Of a stretch of DNA of 64,000 nucleotides, positions 46,629-54,853 are shown one piece after another. The stretch's first letter is position 1. Each line of letters opens with the position of its first letter. The DNA is from an uncultured Serinicoccus sp. (GTDB taxonomy: Bacteria > Actinomycetota > Actinomycetes > Actinomycetales > Dermatophilaceae), in the NCBI RefSeq assembly GCF_947500995.1, contig NZ_CANMUA010000002.1, forward strand, positions 62,001 through 126,000, in the 5' to 3' direction. A program made the position numbers and the translations under genes. The notes beneath the pieces are model-generated. The model saw nothing but the letters and a program-made list of their open reading frames with translations. It searched no databases and was not told the origin of the DNA.

Positions 46629-47189
46629 TCACGAGGTCCCGCGGGCCTGCCGCCAGAGCTGGACCATCTCCTGGACGTCGAGCCGCCCGACGACCGGGGG
46701 CGAGGTCGGGCCGACGTGCGGGCGGCGACGGTCGGCCAGCACCCGTTCGTTGAAGTCCTCCACGCGGGCCCGCACCGCGGCCTCGTCGGGCAGGCCGAGC
46801 AGGGCCTCGGGGTAGGTCGCCTTCTCCCGGCGCAGCTGCATGACCCCGGGCATCGCCCCGGAGAGGTCGAGCTGCTCACGGCGGACGAGCTCCTTGACCC
46901 ACCAGTCGGGCTCGGCGCGGGTGTCCACGTCGCGCAGCGGCTTGCCGGCTCCCGGGAGGTTGTCGAAGGCGCCCTGGCGCTGCGCCTGGTCGATGGTCTG
47001 GTCCACCCACGACTGCACGGCGCGGGCGGTGGTCGACGCGGACGGGCGGCGACGCGGACGGGCCCCGGCCCCTGGTCGACCCGGCGCCGCCTGGTCCTCG
47101 TGCGCCTCGTGCTCGGCGACCTGCTCGCGCAGCTCCTCCTCCGCCCGCGGCGCACCCGGCCGCTCCCCCGGCCGTCCCCACCTGCTCAT
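46629..47189 (-). CDS. DUF1992 / DnaJ-family-domain (DnaJC28-like) protein
   Basis: About 186 residues. The DUF1992 core starts near residue 65: VQSWVDQTIDQAQRQGAFDNLPGAGKPLRDVDTR, then WWVKELVRREQLDLSG and a C-terminal helical part RARVEDFNERVLADRR. Residues 1-60 are a disordered Arg/Pro/Ala-rich extension. No J domain HPD tripeptide is present, although the family name refers to one. Function unknown. ATG 47189 is supported by the spacing to the preceding gene; a purine-rich GGCAGGA-like stretch precedes it. Unrelated to the glycan genes around it. Confidence 0.83.
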   Translation of the reverse strand: MSRWGRPGERPGAPRAEEELREQVAEHEAHEDQAAPGRPGAGARPRRRPSASTTARAVQSWVDQTIDQAQRQGAFDNLPGAGKPLRDVDTRAEPDWWVKELVRREQLDLSGAMPGVMQLRREKATYPEALLGLPDEAAVRARVEDFNERVLADRRRPHVGPTSPPVVGRLDVQEMVQLWRQARGTS

Positions 47190-47218
47190 GGTCCTGCCTC
47201 CTTCGTCGCGGCTGGTCC

Positions 47219-48523
47219 TCAGCCTCGCACACCGAGCACCACGGCCGCCGCGCCGTCGCCGGTGGCCGCCAGGCTGCGGTGCTCGCGCACCCACGCCACG
47301 CGTCGCGCCCGCTCCGGCTCGTCCGGCCGCGCCCGCAGCGCCTGGACCATCGCCTCCGCCACCGCCCCGGCGTCGTGCTCGACGGCCGCGCCCAGCCGGT
47401 GCTCCCGGACGTCCGCCGCGGCCGGCCCGGGCCCGGCGAAGACCACCGGCGTCCCGCAGGCGAGGGCGGCGACGACCTTGGTGGGGTAGGCGAAGTCGTA
47501 GCCCACCCCCGGCCGCACGCTCACCAGGGCGGCGGCCGCACCGCGCAGCCAGGCCGCCGCCTCCTCCGGGGGGACCAGGGGACGCAGCTCGATCGCCCCC
47601 TCGGGCAGCTCGCCCGCGACGCGCCGCAGCTCGGGCCAGGACGAGCCCTGCCCGAGGAAGACCAGCCGCGCCCCCGGCACTTCCCGCACGACCCGCCGCA
47701 TCGCCTCGGCGAAGACCTCGGCGCCCTGCCACTCCGAGGCTGTCCCGGCATACACGAGGTATGCCGTGCCCGGCGCCTCCTGCGCCTGCTCGCCCTCGGG
47801 GGTGAAGACGTCGGTGTCGATCCCGTTGGGCACGACGGTGACCGGGGCGTCCTCCCCGGCCAGCGCGCGGACGCGGCCGGCCACCCCGTCGCTGACCGCG
47901 ACGATCCCGGCCGCGCCGCGCAGCGCGAACCGCTCGAGGGTGCGCATGAGGCTCGTCACGACGGCGGGCGCGCCCATCGAGGCCGTGGCGTCCGACCAGA
48001 CGTCCGCGGCGTAGTAGACGTAGGGGATGGGCCCACCGAGGACCGACCGGACCGCGAGGGCCACCCGGGTGACCGCCCCGGTCGTCGGCGGCGGCTCGAC
48101 CACGACGACGTCGGGCCGCGGTCCGGTGAGCAGGCGGGCGGCCAGCGGCAGGTCGAAGGAGAGGTACGGCAGGTACCCGCGGACGTAACCGCTGGCGTCC
48201 CGCAGCACCGGCCACCGGCTCACGCCGACCTGGGGATCGGCCGACGCCGACGCCGACGTCTCCCGCCCGTCCCCCTCCATCCCCACCGAGCGCCGCTTCT
48301 GGTTGCCCTCCATCCCCACCGAGCGCCGCGGATGGTTGCCCTGCGCCCCACCGAGCGTCGCGCGTGGTGGGCGCAGCGCCGAGGGCGGCGTGGTCGTGAG
48401 CACCCGCACGCGGGCGCGGCCGGCCAGGGAGCGCACGAGAGCACCGAGGCGGAAGGTCGCGGCCGCCGCCTCGGGGGCGTAGATCCGGGTGGCCAGGACC
48501 ACCAGTGGTGCCTGATCAGTCAC
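47219..48523 (-). CDS. Glycosyltransferase family 4, with in-frame repeat insertion
   Basis: About 434 residues of a WbuB-like GT4: LATRIYAPEAAAATFRLGALVRSLA at the N-terminus, VVVEPPPTTGA, YVYYAADVWSDATAS, IVAVSDGVAGRV, VVPNGIDTDVFTP, and donor-side VSVRPGVGYDFAYPTKVVAALACGTPVVFAG. Residues about 50-85 (NHPRRSVGMEG, NQKRRSVGMEGDG) do not belong to the fold: they are translated family A repeats (48285-48370) inserted in frame. GTG 48523 is the best start, but repeats lie right upstream and no ribosome binding site is visible. Whether the enzyme still works is uncertain. Confidence 0.8.
   Translation of the reverse strand: MTDQAPLVVLATRIYAPEAAAATFRLGALVRSLAGRARVRVLTTTPPSALRPPRATLGGAQGNHPRRSVGMEGNQKRRSVGMEGDGRETSASASADPQVGVSRWPVLRDASGYVRGYLPYLSFDLPLAARLLTGPRPDVVVVEPPPTTGAVTRVALAVRSVLGGPIPYVYYAADVWSDATASMGAPAVVTSLMRTLERFALRGAAGIVAVSDGVAGRVRALAGEDAPVTVVPNGIDTDVFTPEGEQAQEAPGTAYLVYAGTASEWQGAEVFAEAMRRVVREVPGARLVFLGQGSSWPELRRVAGELPEGAIELRPLVPPEEAAAWLRGAAAALVSVRPGVGYDFAYPTKVVAALACGTPVVFAGPGPAAADVREHRLGAAVEHDAGAVAEAMVQALRARPDEPERARRVAWVREHRSLAATGDGAAAVVLGVRG
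48285..48370 (-). repeat. Family A repeats inside the glycosyltransferase coding sequence
   Basis: Three units in reverse orientation at 48285-48305, 48318-48338 and 48350-48370 (ACCGAGCGCCGCGGATGGTTG type). Steps are 33 and 32 bp; the 33-bp step and the 12-bp spacer keep the frame. The first and third units carry several changes. They encode the repeated peptide RRSVGMEG. Confidence 0.88.
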
Positions 48524-48527
48524 CGGG

Positions 48528-48644
48528 CAACCATCCGCGACGCTCGGTGCGCGGCTGAGCAACCATCCACGGCGCCCGGTGCGCGGCTGGGCAACCATCT
48601 GCGACGCCCGGTGGGGGACAGAGCAACCATTCGCGGCGCCCGGT
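48528..48644 (+). repeat. Four tandem units, 32-bp period (family A, locus 2)
   Basis: Units at 48528-48548, 48560-48580, 48592-48612 and 48624-48644 follow CAACCATYCRCGRCGCYCGGT, exactly 32 bp apart, with spacers GCGCGGCTGAG, GCGCGGCTGGG and GGGGGACAGAG. They fill the space between the start of the glycosyltransferase gene (48523) and the stop of the oxidoreductase gene (48648). Confidence 0.95.
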
Positions 48645-48647
48645 CGG

Positions 48648-49658
48648 TCACAGGGTCCGGGTGCGCCCGGTGGCGGCGGAGTCGAGGATGGCCTCGACGA
48701 CCTCGAGGGTATGCACGCCCTCGGCCATGGAGACGACGTCGGCCGGGCGGCCCCACAGGGCGTCGCGGAAGTTCTCCTGCTCCACGCGCAGCGGTTCCCG
48801 GCGGGCGATGGCATACCGGATGGAGTCGCCCTCGGAGACCCCGCGGAAGGTCGCCGCCCGATCCCACTCGCTGCGCACGTCACCGTTGGCCACGAAGGTC
48901 AGGTCACCCTGCAGCGTGTCCGCGACGAACGCGCCCAGCTCCCCCGTCGCGACCGTCTCGCGCACCTTGAGCGGGCTCAGCCAGTTGACCGTGTGCGAGA
49001 CGATCGTCCCGTCGCGCAGCTGCCCGGTCGCCACCACCATGTCCTCGTGCTCGCGGCCCGAGCGGTGCGTCACCTGCCCGGACACGCTCGCGTACTCCGA
49101 GCGCGCGATCCACGCGGTCAGGTCGATGTCGTGGGTCGCGAGGTCCTTGACCACCCCCACGTCCGCGATCCGCGCCGGGAACGGCCCCTGCCGGGAGGTC
49201 GTGATCTGGTAGAGCTCGCCCAGCTCCCCCGCCGCGATCCGCCGCCGCATCTCCAGCAGCGCGGGGTTGCACCGCTCGACGTAGCCCACCGCGCCGACCA
49301 GCCCCGCCGACTCGAACGCCTGCGCCACCCGCCGCCCCGACTCCGCCGTCGCCGCGATCGGCTTCTCCACCATCGTGTGCACCCCCGCCTCGGCCAGGGC
49401 CAGCGCGACCTCCTCGTGCAGGTAGGTCGGCACCGCCACCATCGCCGCGTCGATGCCCGCGGCGATCAGCCCCTGCACGTCCGGCAGCACCGACAGCGCT
49501 CCCGCCACCCCGTGCTTGTCGCCCACCGGGTCCGCGACCGCCACCAGCTCCATCCCCTCCACCTCGCGGATCACCCGCGCGTGGTGACGCCCCATCGAGC
49601 CCAGCCCGATGAGGCCCATCCGGACCGTCCGGCCCTCCGGCAGCAGATGCGTGCTCAC
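48648..49658 (-). CDS. Gfo/Idh/MocA oxidoreductase (WbpB-like)
   Basis: About 336 residues. MGLIGLGSMGRHHARVIREV is the NAD-binding fold; VEKPIAAT carries the conserved Lys, and LATHDIDLTAWI the catalytic His region. In the Wbp pathway this family oxidises the 3-OH of UDP-GlcNAcA to a ketone, coupled to the next aminotransferase. GTG 49658 overlaps the aminotransferase stop as GTGA. The three-gene set acetyltransferase-aminotransferase-oxidoreductase is fully overlapping, so it acts as one unit. Confidence 0.9.
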   Translation of the reverse strand: MSTHLLPEGRTVRMGLIGLGSMGRHHARVIREVEGMELVAVADPVGDKHGVAGALSVLPDVQGLIAAGIDAAMVAVPTYLHEEVALALAEAGVHTMVEKPIAATAESGRRVAQAFESAGLVGAVGYVERCNPALLEMRRRIAAGELGELYQITTSRQGPFPARIADVGVVKDLATHDIDLTAWIARSEYASVSGQVTHRSGREHEDMVVATGQLRDGTIVSHTVNWLSPLKVRETVATGELGAFVADTLQGDLTFVANGDVRSEWDRAATFRGVSEGDSIRYAIARREPLRVEQENFRDALWGRPADVVSMAEGVHTLEVVEAILDSAATGRTRTL

Positions 49659-50779
49659 GCGCCCGCCCCCACCACGGCCTGCACCGCCGTCGCGACGCGC
49701 TCCAGGTCGCCCGGCGTCAACGACGGGTGCACCGGCAGGCTGATGACCTCCGCCGCCGCCCGCGCCGTCTCCGGCAGCTCCCACGCCGGCGCGAACCGCG
49801 ACAACGAGACCAGCTCGTGGTTCGGCGTCGGGTAGTACACCCCGCACCCCACGGCGTGCTCCTCCCGCAGCGCCCGCACCACCTCGTCCCGCTGCGCCCC
49901 GCTCGCCCCGTCGATGCGCACCGTGTACTGGTGGTACACGTGCGTGCACCCCTCACGCACCGTCGGCACCACCACCCCGGCCACCCCGGCCAGGTGCTCG
50001 TCCAGCCACGCGGCGTTCGCCTGCCGCGCCTGCGTCCACGCCCCCACCTTCGTCAGCTGCACCCGCCCGATCGCCGCGTGGATGTCGGTCATCCGGTTGT
50101 TCAGCCCGATCACCTCGTTGGCGTACTGCTTCTCCATCCCCTGGTTGCGCAGCAACCGCACCCCCCGCGCGATCTCCTCGTCCGCGCACGAGACCATCCC
50201 GCCCTCGCCCGAGGTCATGTTCTTCGTCGGGTACAGGCTGAACATCCCGAACGACCCGAAGCTGCCCACCGGCGACCCCCGGTACGTCGCGCCGTGCGCC
50301 TGCGCGGCGTCCTCGAACAGCTGCACCCCCGCCTCCGCGGTCACCGCCCGCAGCCCCTCCACATCAGCCGGGTGACCGTACAGGTGCACCGGCATCACCG
50401 CCGCCGTCCGGTCGCTCAACGCCGACCGCACCGACTCCGGGTCCAACGTGAACGTGTCCGGGCTGATGTCCGCGAACACCGGCCGCGCCCCCGTCAGGGC
50501 CACCGCGTTCGCCGTCGCCGCGAACGTGAACGAGGGCACCACCACCTCGTCCCCCTCCCCGATCCCGCACGCCAGCAACCCCAGGTGCAGCCCCGAGGTC
50601 CCCGAGTTCACCGCCACGCACGTGCGCCCACCCACCAGCTGCGCACCGAACTCGCCCTCGAAGGCCGCCACCTCCGGACCCTGCGCCACCATCCCCGAGC
50701 GCAGCACCCGGTCCACCGCCACCCGCTCGTCCTCCCCGATGAGCGGCTTGGCCGCAGGGATCATCGGCTGCTCGGTCAT
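49655..50779 (-). CDS. DegT/DnrJ/EryC1/StrS aminotransferase (WbpE-like)
   Basis: 374 residues of the PLP-dependent sugar aminotransferase family. GTSGLHLGLLACGIG is the phosphate-binding turn, FEDAAQAHGA has the PLP-ring Asp, and the Schiff-base lysine is in YPTKNMTSGEGG. RMTDIHAAIGRVQL and HVYHQYTVR are typical of WbpE/WlbC-type enzymes. It would add the 3-amino group to a 3-keto UDP-sugar with glutamate as donor. ATG 50779 overlaps the acetyltransferase stop as ATGA. Confidence 0.93.
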   Translation of the reverse strand: MTEQPMIPAAKPLIGEDERVAVDRVLRSGMVAQGPEVAAFEGEFGAQLVGGRTCVAVNSGTSGLHLGLLACGIGEGDEVVVPSFTFAATANAVALTGARPVFADISPDTFTLDPESVRSALSDRTAAVMPVHLYGHPADVEGLRAVTAEAGVQLFEDAAQAHGATYRGSPVGSFGSFGMFSLYPTKNMTSGEGGMVSCADEEIARGVRLLRNQGMEKQYANEVIGLNNRMTDIHAAIGRVQLTKVGAWTQARQANAAWLDEHLAGVAGVVVPTVREGCTHVYHQYTVRIDGASGAQRDEVVRALREEHAVGCGVYYPTPNHELVSLSRFAPAWELPETARAAAEVISLPVHPSLTPGDLERVATAVQAVVGAGA

Positions 50780-51390
50780 GACTGTCCTCCGTCGGGCTCG
50801 GCGCGGCGCAGTCCGCCGTCGCTCTCTCGGTATGTCTCGCGCGTCTGCGGGCAGCGCCACTCACCGGGGACGCCGGTCGGCTCAAGCGGGCGGCCGGCGT
50901 GCCCGACCCAGCCGACCTGGCGGGCGGGGACCCCGACGACGAGGGCGTGGTCGGGGACGTCCTTGGTGACCACGGCCCCGGCGGCCACGGTGGCCCAGGC
51001 GCCGACGCGCACCGGCGCCACGCACACGGCCCGGGCCCCCACGGAGGCGCCCTCGCCGATGGTGACCCCCACCTGCTCCCAGTCGTCGGCCGCCTTGAGG
51101 GACCCGTCGGGGTTGACCGCCCGGGGGAAGGTGTCGTTGGTGAGGACGGCCGCGGGACCGACGAAGACCCCGCGTCCGAGCTCGGCGGGCTCGTAGACCA
51201 GGGCGTAGTTCTGCACCTTGCAGTGGTCGCCCATCCGCACCCCGGTGCCGACGTAGGCGCCGCGCCCGATGACGCAGCCGGCACCCAGCACGGCGTCCTC
51301 GCGCACCTGGGCGAGGTGCCAGACCGAGGTGCCCTCGCCGATGCTCGCGCTCGGCGCGACGTCGGCACTGTCGACGATGCGTGTCGTCAC
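50776..51390 (-). CDS. Left-handed beta-helix acyltransferase (WbpD/WlbB-like)
   Basis: About 204 residues. Hexapeptide repeats run from DVAPSASIGEGTSVWHLAQVREDAVL through GAGCVIGRGAYVGTGVRMG to GAVVTKDVPDHALVVGVPAR. KVQNYALVYEPAELGRGVFVGPAAVLTNDTFPRA is typical of WbpD/WlbB N-acetyltransferases that acetylate the 3-amino group of UDP-2-acetamido-3-amino sugars with acetyl-CoA. I chose GTG 51390 because GGGAG precedes it; ATG 51429 would collide with the divergent gene start in the same CATG. First gene of the trio. Confidence 0.9.
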   Translation of the reverse strand: MTTRIVDSADVAPSASIGEGTSVWHLAQVREDAVLGAGCVIGRGAYVGTGVRMGDHCKVQNYALVYEPAELGRGVFVGPAAVLTNDTFPRAVNPDGSLKAADDWEQVGVTIGEGASVGARAVCVAPVRVGAWATVAAGAVVTKDVPDHALVVGVPARQVGWVGHAGRPLEPTGVPGEWRCPQTRETYRESDGGLRRAEPDGGQS

Positions 51391-51427
51391 GGGACTCCCA
51401 TCAGGGGTGGTGAGGGACAATGCACCC

Positions 51428-52111
51428 ATGACTCTAACGCCCGTGCAGGAGGACGCCTGGCTGGTGATCCCCCTCTACGAGGAGGGCCGGGTCGTCGAGG
51501 ACGTCCTGCGCGAGGCGCGGGCGGTCTTCCCCCGCGTCGTCTGCGTCGACGACGCCTCGCGCGACGACTCCGCCGAGCGGGCGAGGGCGGCGGGGGCGGT
51601 CGTCGTGCAGCACCCGTTCAACCTCGGGCAGGGGGCGGCGCTGCAGACCGGGATGCGCTACGTGCTCGAGGCGACGGATGCGGCATACCTCGTCACCTTC
51701 GACGCCGACGGGCAGCACCGGCCCCAGGACGCCGCCGAGATGGTGCAGCGGGCCCGGGACGAGCACCTGGCGATCGTCTTCGGCTCCCGCTTCCTCGACC
51801 GCCGCACCCGCCCCGGGCTGCTGAAGAAGCTCGTGCTCAAGGCGGCCGTCTGGCTCACCAACCAGCAGACCGGGATGAAGCTCACCGACGCGCACAACGG
51901 CCTGCGGGTCATCCGGCGCGACGCGGCGGCCCGTCTGGACCTGCGCCAGAACCGCATGGCGCACGCGACCGAGATCGTCCTGCAGCTGGGCCGCACCGGG
52001 CTGCCGTGGGCCGAGCACCCGGTGCACGTGCTCTACACCGACTACAGCCGGGCCAAGGGGCAGTCCCTCATGAACTCGGTCAACATCCTCGTCGACACCA
52101 TCCTCAAGTAG
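51428..52111 (+). CDS. Glycosyltransferase family 2 (polyprenol-phosphate type)
   Basis: 227 residues of a GT-A enzyme: WLVIPLYEEGRVVEDVL, VCVDDASRDDSAE, HPFNLGQGAALQTGMRYVLE, and the metal-site TFDADGQH. DAHNGLRVIRRDAAARL closes the domain. It lacks membrane helices. Paired with a DUF2304 membrane protein 58 bp downstream; such pairs probably make polyprenyl-phosphate sugars. ATG 51428. Divergent from the acetyltransferase with a short shared promoter region. Confidence 0.9.
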   Translation: MTLTPVQEDAWLVIPLYEEGRVVEDVLREARAVFPRVVCVDDASRDDSAERARAAGAVVVQHPFNLGQGAALQTGMRYVLEATDAAYLVTFDADGQHRPQDAAEMVQRARDEHLAIVFGSRFLDRRTRPGLLKKLVLKAAVWLTNQQTGMKLTDAHNGLRVIRRDAAARLDLRQNRMAHATEIVLQLGRTGLPWAEHPVHVLYTDYSRAKGQSLMNSVNILVDTILK

Positions 52112-52169
52112 GTCCTGCCGATGCCCGAGGCGATGACCACGACGACCACCACCGGACGGAGGCCCTGAC

Positions 52170-52613
52170 GTGCTCGACCAACCCCTCATCAAGCTCGTCC
52201 TCCTGCTGAGCGTCGTGGTGGTCACCACGATGCTCACCCGCTCCACGGCCGGGGTCCGGCACCAGGCGGTCCGTCGCCTGCTGCTGGTCGGCTTCGTGGT
52301 GCTGGCGGCGATCGCCATCCTCTTCCCGCGCGTCCTGACCCAGGTCGCCCAGCTGCTGGGGGTGGGCCGTGGCGCCGACCTGCTGCTCTACGGCCTCACC
52401 GTGGTCTTCCTCGGCTACGTCGCGGCGTCCTACCGCCGGATGCGCGAGCTCGAGCAGCAGGTCACCACGCTCGCCCGGGAGCTGGCCCTGCGCGCCGCGG
52501 TGCACGACACCACCGAGCACGACATCACCGGGGACGACATCACCGGGGACGACTCCACCGAGGACGACCCGGACGCCCCACCCGGTCAGAGCTCGCGGCG
52601 CAGCCTGTCGTAG
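52170..52613 (+). CDS. DUF2304 membrane protein
   Basis: 147 residues from GTG 52170, preceded by GGAGG. Three hydrophobic segments lie at about residues 8-22, 37-56 and 68-86, then a short coiled-coil region RRMRELEQQVTTLARELA and an acidic tail with the repeated DITGDD element. DUF2304 proteins accompany GT2 enzymes and probably anchor them. Its last 28 bp overlap the 3' end of the opposite-strand phosphatase gene. Confidence 0.85.
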   Translation: MLDQPLIKLVLLLSVVVVTTMLTRSTAGVRHQAVRRLLLVGFVVLAAIAILFPRVLTQVAQLLGVGRGADLLLYGLTVVFLGYVAASYRRMRELEQQVTTLARELALRAAVHDTTEHDITGDDITGDDSTEDDPDAPPGQSSRRSLS

Positions 52614-53371
52614 ACACCGGGACCCGCGGTCGCGAGGATGCGCCGTGGGTCGCTGCGGGGGCCGTAGGGCTCGCCCTCGTCCGAGCCCACCACACCGCCG
52701 AGCTCGCCGACGAGCAGGGACCCGGGGACGTGGTCCCACGGGCGGGTGCCGTGGTAGAGCAGGCCCTCGCACTCGCCCTCGGCGAGCTTGGGGTAGTCGA
52801 TCCCGCAGCTCACCCAGCTCAGCTCCAGCGGGGCCAGCGGACCGACCTGCTCCCCCACCCGGCGACGGGCGGAGGTCCGGACCCGCCAGCGGGAGGGGTC
52901 GCTCCCGGGATCGAGCACCGCCAGGGCCTCCCCGTTGCGGGTGGCGCCGGCGCCGACCTCCGCGACGTAGGCGAGCTCGTGCTGCGGCTGCCAGATCCAG
53001 GCGCGCACGGTCTGCCCGGCCCGGGTCTCGGCGACCATGACGGCGTGGTCCGGGGAGCCGTGGACGAAGTTGCGGGTGCCGTCGACCGGGTCGACGGTGA
53101 AGGCGTGCTCGGCGCGCCGGAAGCCGGCCATGCTGCTGGCGTCGTCGGCGAAGGCCTCCTCCCCCAGGATCACCGCGTGGGGGTATGCCGCGGCCAGCTC
53201 CCGGGTGATGATCACCTCGGCCTCGCGGTCGGCGACGGTGACGAGGTCACCGGGGTGGGTCTTGGAGGAGATCTCGTCCTCGTCCAGGGACCGGAAGCGC
53301 GGGGTGATCACCGCGTCGGCCACCTCCTGCAGGAGGCGCAGGACGCGGTCGGTGCCCAGGGTGCTCGTCAC
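52586..53371 (-). CDS. Inositol-monophosphatase family phosphatase
   Basis: 261 residues of the IMPase/histidinol-phosphatase superfamily. The metal-site motifs are GEEAF (about residues 71-75), DPVDGTRNFVHG (about 94-105) and RPWDHVPGSLLVGELGG near the C-terminus. The first motif Glu and the later Asp residues are kept. It is Mg-dependent; the substrate (inositol-P, histidinol-P or PAP) is not determinable here. PAP removal would suit an organism that uses PAPS reductase, but that is only speculation. Converges on and overlaps the DUF2304 gene by 28 bp. Confidence 0.9.
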   Translation of the reverse strand: MTSTLGTDRVLRLLQEVADAVITPRFRSLDEDEISSKTHPGDLVTVADREAEVIITRELAAAYPHAVILGEEAFADDASSMAGFRRAEHAFTVDPVDGTRNFVHGSPDHAVMVAETRAGQTVRAWIWQPQHELAYVAEVGAGATRNGEALAVLDPGSDPSRWRVRTSARRRVGEQVGPLAPLELSWVSCGIDYPKLAEGECEGLLYHGTRPWDHVPGSLLVGELGGVVGSDEGEPYGPRSDPRRILATAGPGVYDRLRREL

Positions 53372-53419
53372 GTCACCAGACTGTCATGGCCCGTGCCGCG
53401 GCCGTGCGGCGCGGTCGAC

Positions 53420-53767
53420 TCAGCGGGCGGCCTTGACCGCGAGCACCGGCGCGGAGGCCTCGAGGAGGATCTGCTGGGCGCTCGAGCCGAGGATGAGCTT
53501 GCCGATCGCGGAGCGGTGCCGGACGCCGATGACGATGAGCGCGGCGTCCTCCTCGGAGGCGATGTCGAGGAAGTCGCCGACGACGTCGCGGTCCCGCTCG
53601 TCGGGCGCGTGCACCCGCACCTGCACCCCGTCCGCGGACACCTCCGGCGTCCCCTCCTGCATCGGCACGACGACCAGGTCCAGGGAGCGGCGCCTCGCCT
53701 CGGCGACCGCGGTCTCCTCGGCGGCCCGTCCCTCCGGCGTGGTCGTCCACGCGAGCACTACGGTCAT
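53420..53767 (-). CDS. Universal stress protein (UspA family)
   Basis: 115 residues, a single short Usp domain. The ATP-binding signature is visible in IVIGVRHRSAIGKLILGSSAQQILLEASAPVLAV near residues 77-110: G-x2-R-x-RS-x2-GK and the GS pair. It lacks the longest loops of the 140-residue family. Divergent from the tctC gene, 78 bp apart; universal stress genes are often neighbours of Tct transporters, so shared control is plausible. Confidence 0.9.
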   Translation of the reverse strand: MTVVLAWTTTPEGRAAEETAVAEARRRSLDLVVVPMQEGTPEVSADGVQVRVHAPDERDRDVVGDFLDIASEEDAALIVIGVRHRSAIGKLILGSSAQQILLEASAPVLAVKAAR

Positions 53768-53845
53768 GGCGGTTCCCCGTCCGGTTGCTTGTCAGGTGAC
53801 GTTGCGTCAGTGATAGTAGTCGCTGACCACCAGCGAAGGAGCAGG

Positions 53846-54853
53846 ATGAGCGAGGACGCGGCGCGCGTGGGTCGACCACGGTGGGCGATGGTCGTGTATG
53901 CCGTCGTCGCGGTCCTGGTCATCGGGTGGGCGGTCACCGCCTCGGCCCGGTCGGCGCAGCAGGGCTCGGACCTGCGCTCCACGTTGACGCTCATCGCCCC
54001 GGCGGGTGCCGGAGGGGGATGGGACACCTTCACCCGGGAGCAGCAGGCCGCGATGCGGGCCAACGGGATCGTCAACAACGCCACCGTCCTCAACATCCCC
54101 GGCGCGGGCGGGACCATCGGGCTCGGGAAGTTCTCCACGCTGGAGGGCGAGGCGACCAACCTGCTCACCACGGGCACCGTCATGAGCGGCGCCATCGCGC
54201 TGAACGACTCCCCCGTCGCCATGACCGACATGCGCCCGCTGGCCCGGGTCAGCGAGGAGTACGACATCATCGTGGTCCCCGCGGACTCTCCCTACCAGGA
54301 CATCGAGGACCTCGTCGCCGACTGGGAGCAGGACCCGGGGGCCTTCCCCTTCACCGGCGGGTCGGCCGGAGGGCTGGACCACCTCATCGTCGCGGACCTG
54401 GCCATCCGGGCCGGGATCGACCCCACGCAGATCACCTACATCCCGCAGTCCGGTGGGGGCGAGGCCATCCAGGTGATCTCCTCGGGTGACGCGCGCGCGG
54501 CGGTCTCGGGCTACAACGAGTTCGCCGACCAGATCGAGGCCGGCCGGATGCGCGGCCTCGCGATCGTCTCCCCCGAGCGGGTCGAGGGGATCGACCTGCC
54601 CACCCTCATCGAGCAGGGCTACGACGTCTCGATGACCAACTGGCGCGGCTTCCTCGCCCCGGCGGGCATCACCGACGAGGAGTTCGCCGAGCTGGAGGCG
54701 ATCGTCACCGAGACGGCCCAGAGCGAGGAGTGGCAGGAGGCCATGGAGCGCAACCGGTGGTCCGACGTCTTCCTCACCGGGCCTGACCTCATCGACTTCA
54801 TCGAGGAGGACACGCGCCAGAACGAGGCGCTGGTCGAGGAGCTCGGGCTGTGA
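53846..54853 (+). CDS. tctC: Tripartite tricarboxylate transporter binding protein (TctC)
   Basis: 335 residues. One N-terminal hydrophobic segment (about residues 15-33) acts as signal or anchor; no lipobox Cys is seen. The binding domain has LTLIAPAGAGGGWDTFTREQ, NIPGAGGTIGLG and PFTGGSAGGLDHLIVADLA, which match TctC family carboxylate-binding loops. AAGGAG precedes ATG 53846. First gene of tctC-tctB-tctA, which overlap by 4 bp and follow by 1 bp. The substrate is probably a di- or tricarboxylate such as citrate, by family only. Confidence 0.9.
   Translation: MSEDAARVGRPRWAMVVYAVVAVLVIGWAVTASARSAQQGSDLRSTLTLIAPAGAGGGWDTFTREQQAAMRANGIVNNATVLNIPGAGGTIGLGKFSTLEGEATNLLTTGTVMSGAIALNDSPVAMTDMRPLARVSEEYDIIVVPADSPYQDIEDLVADWEQDPGAFPFTGGSAGGLDHLIVADLAIRAGIDPTQITYIPQSGGGEAIQVISSGDARAAVSGYNEFADQIEAGRMRGLAIVSPERVEGIDLPTLIEQGYDVSMTNWRGFLAPAGITDEEFAELEAIVTETAQSEEWQEAMERNRWSDVFLTGPDLIDFIEEDTRQNEALVEELGL

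Noticed and set aside
51428-51429. Two divergent genes both starting within the same CATG
   Set aside because: The acetyltransferase has a better GTG start at 51390 with a GGGAG site, so the shared CATG is only used by the glycosyltransferase.
52500-52570. GACATCACCGGG tandem copies in the DUF2304 tail as a separate repeat family
   Set aside because: Only two and a half copies encoding an acidic tail; ordinary slippage in a disordered end explains it.
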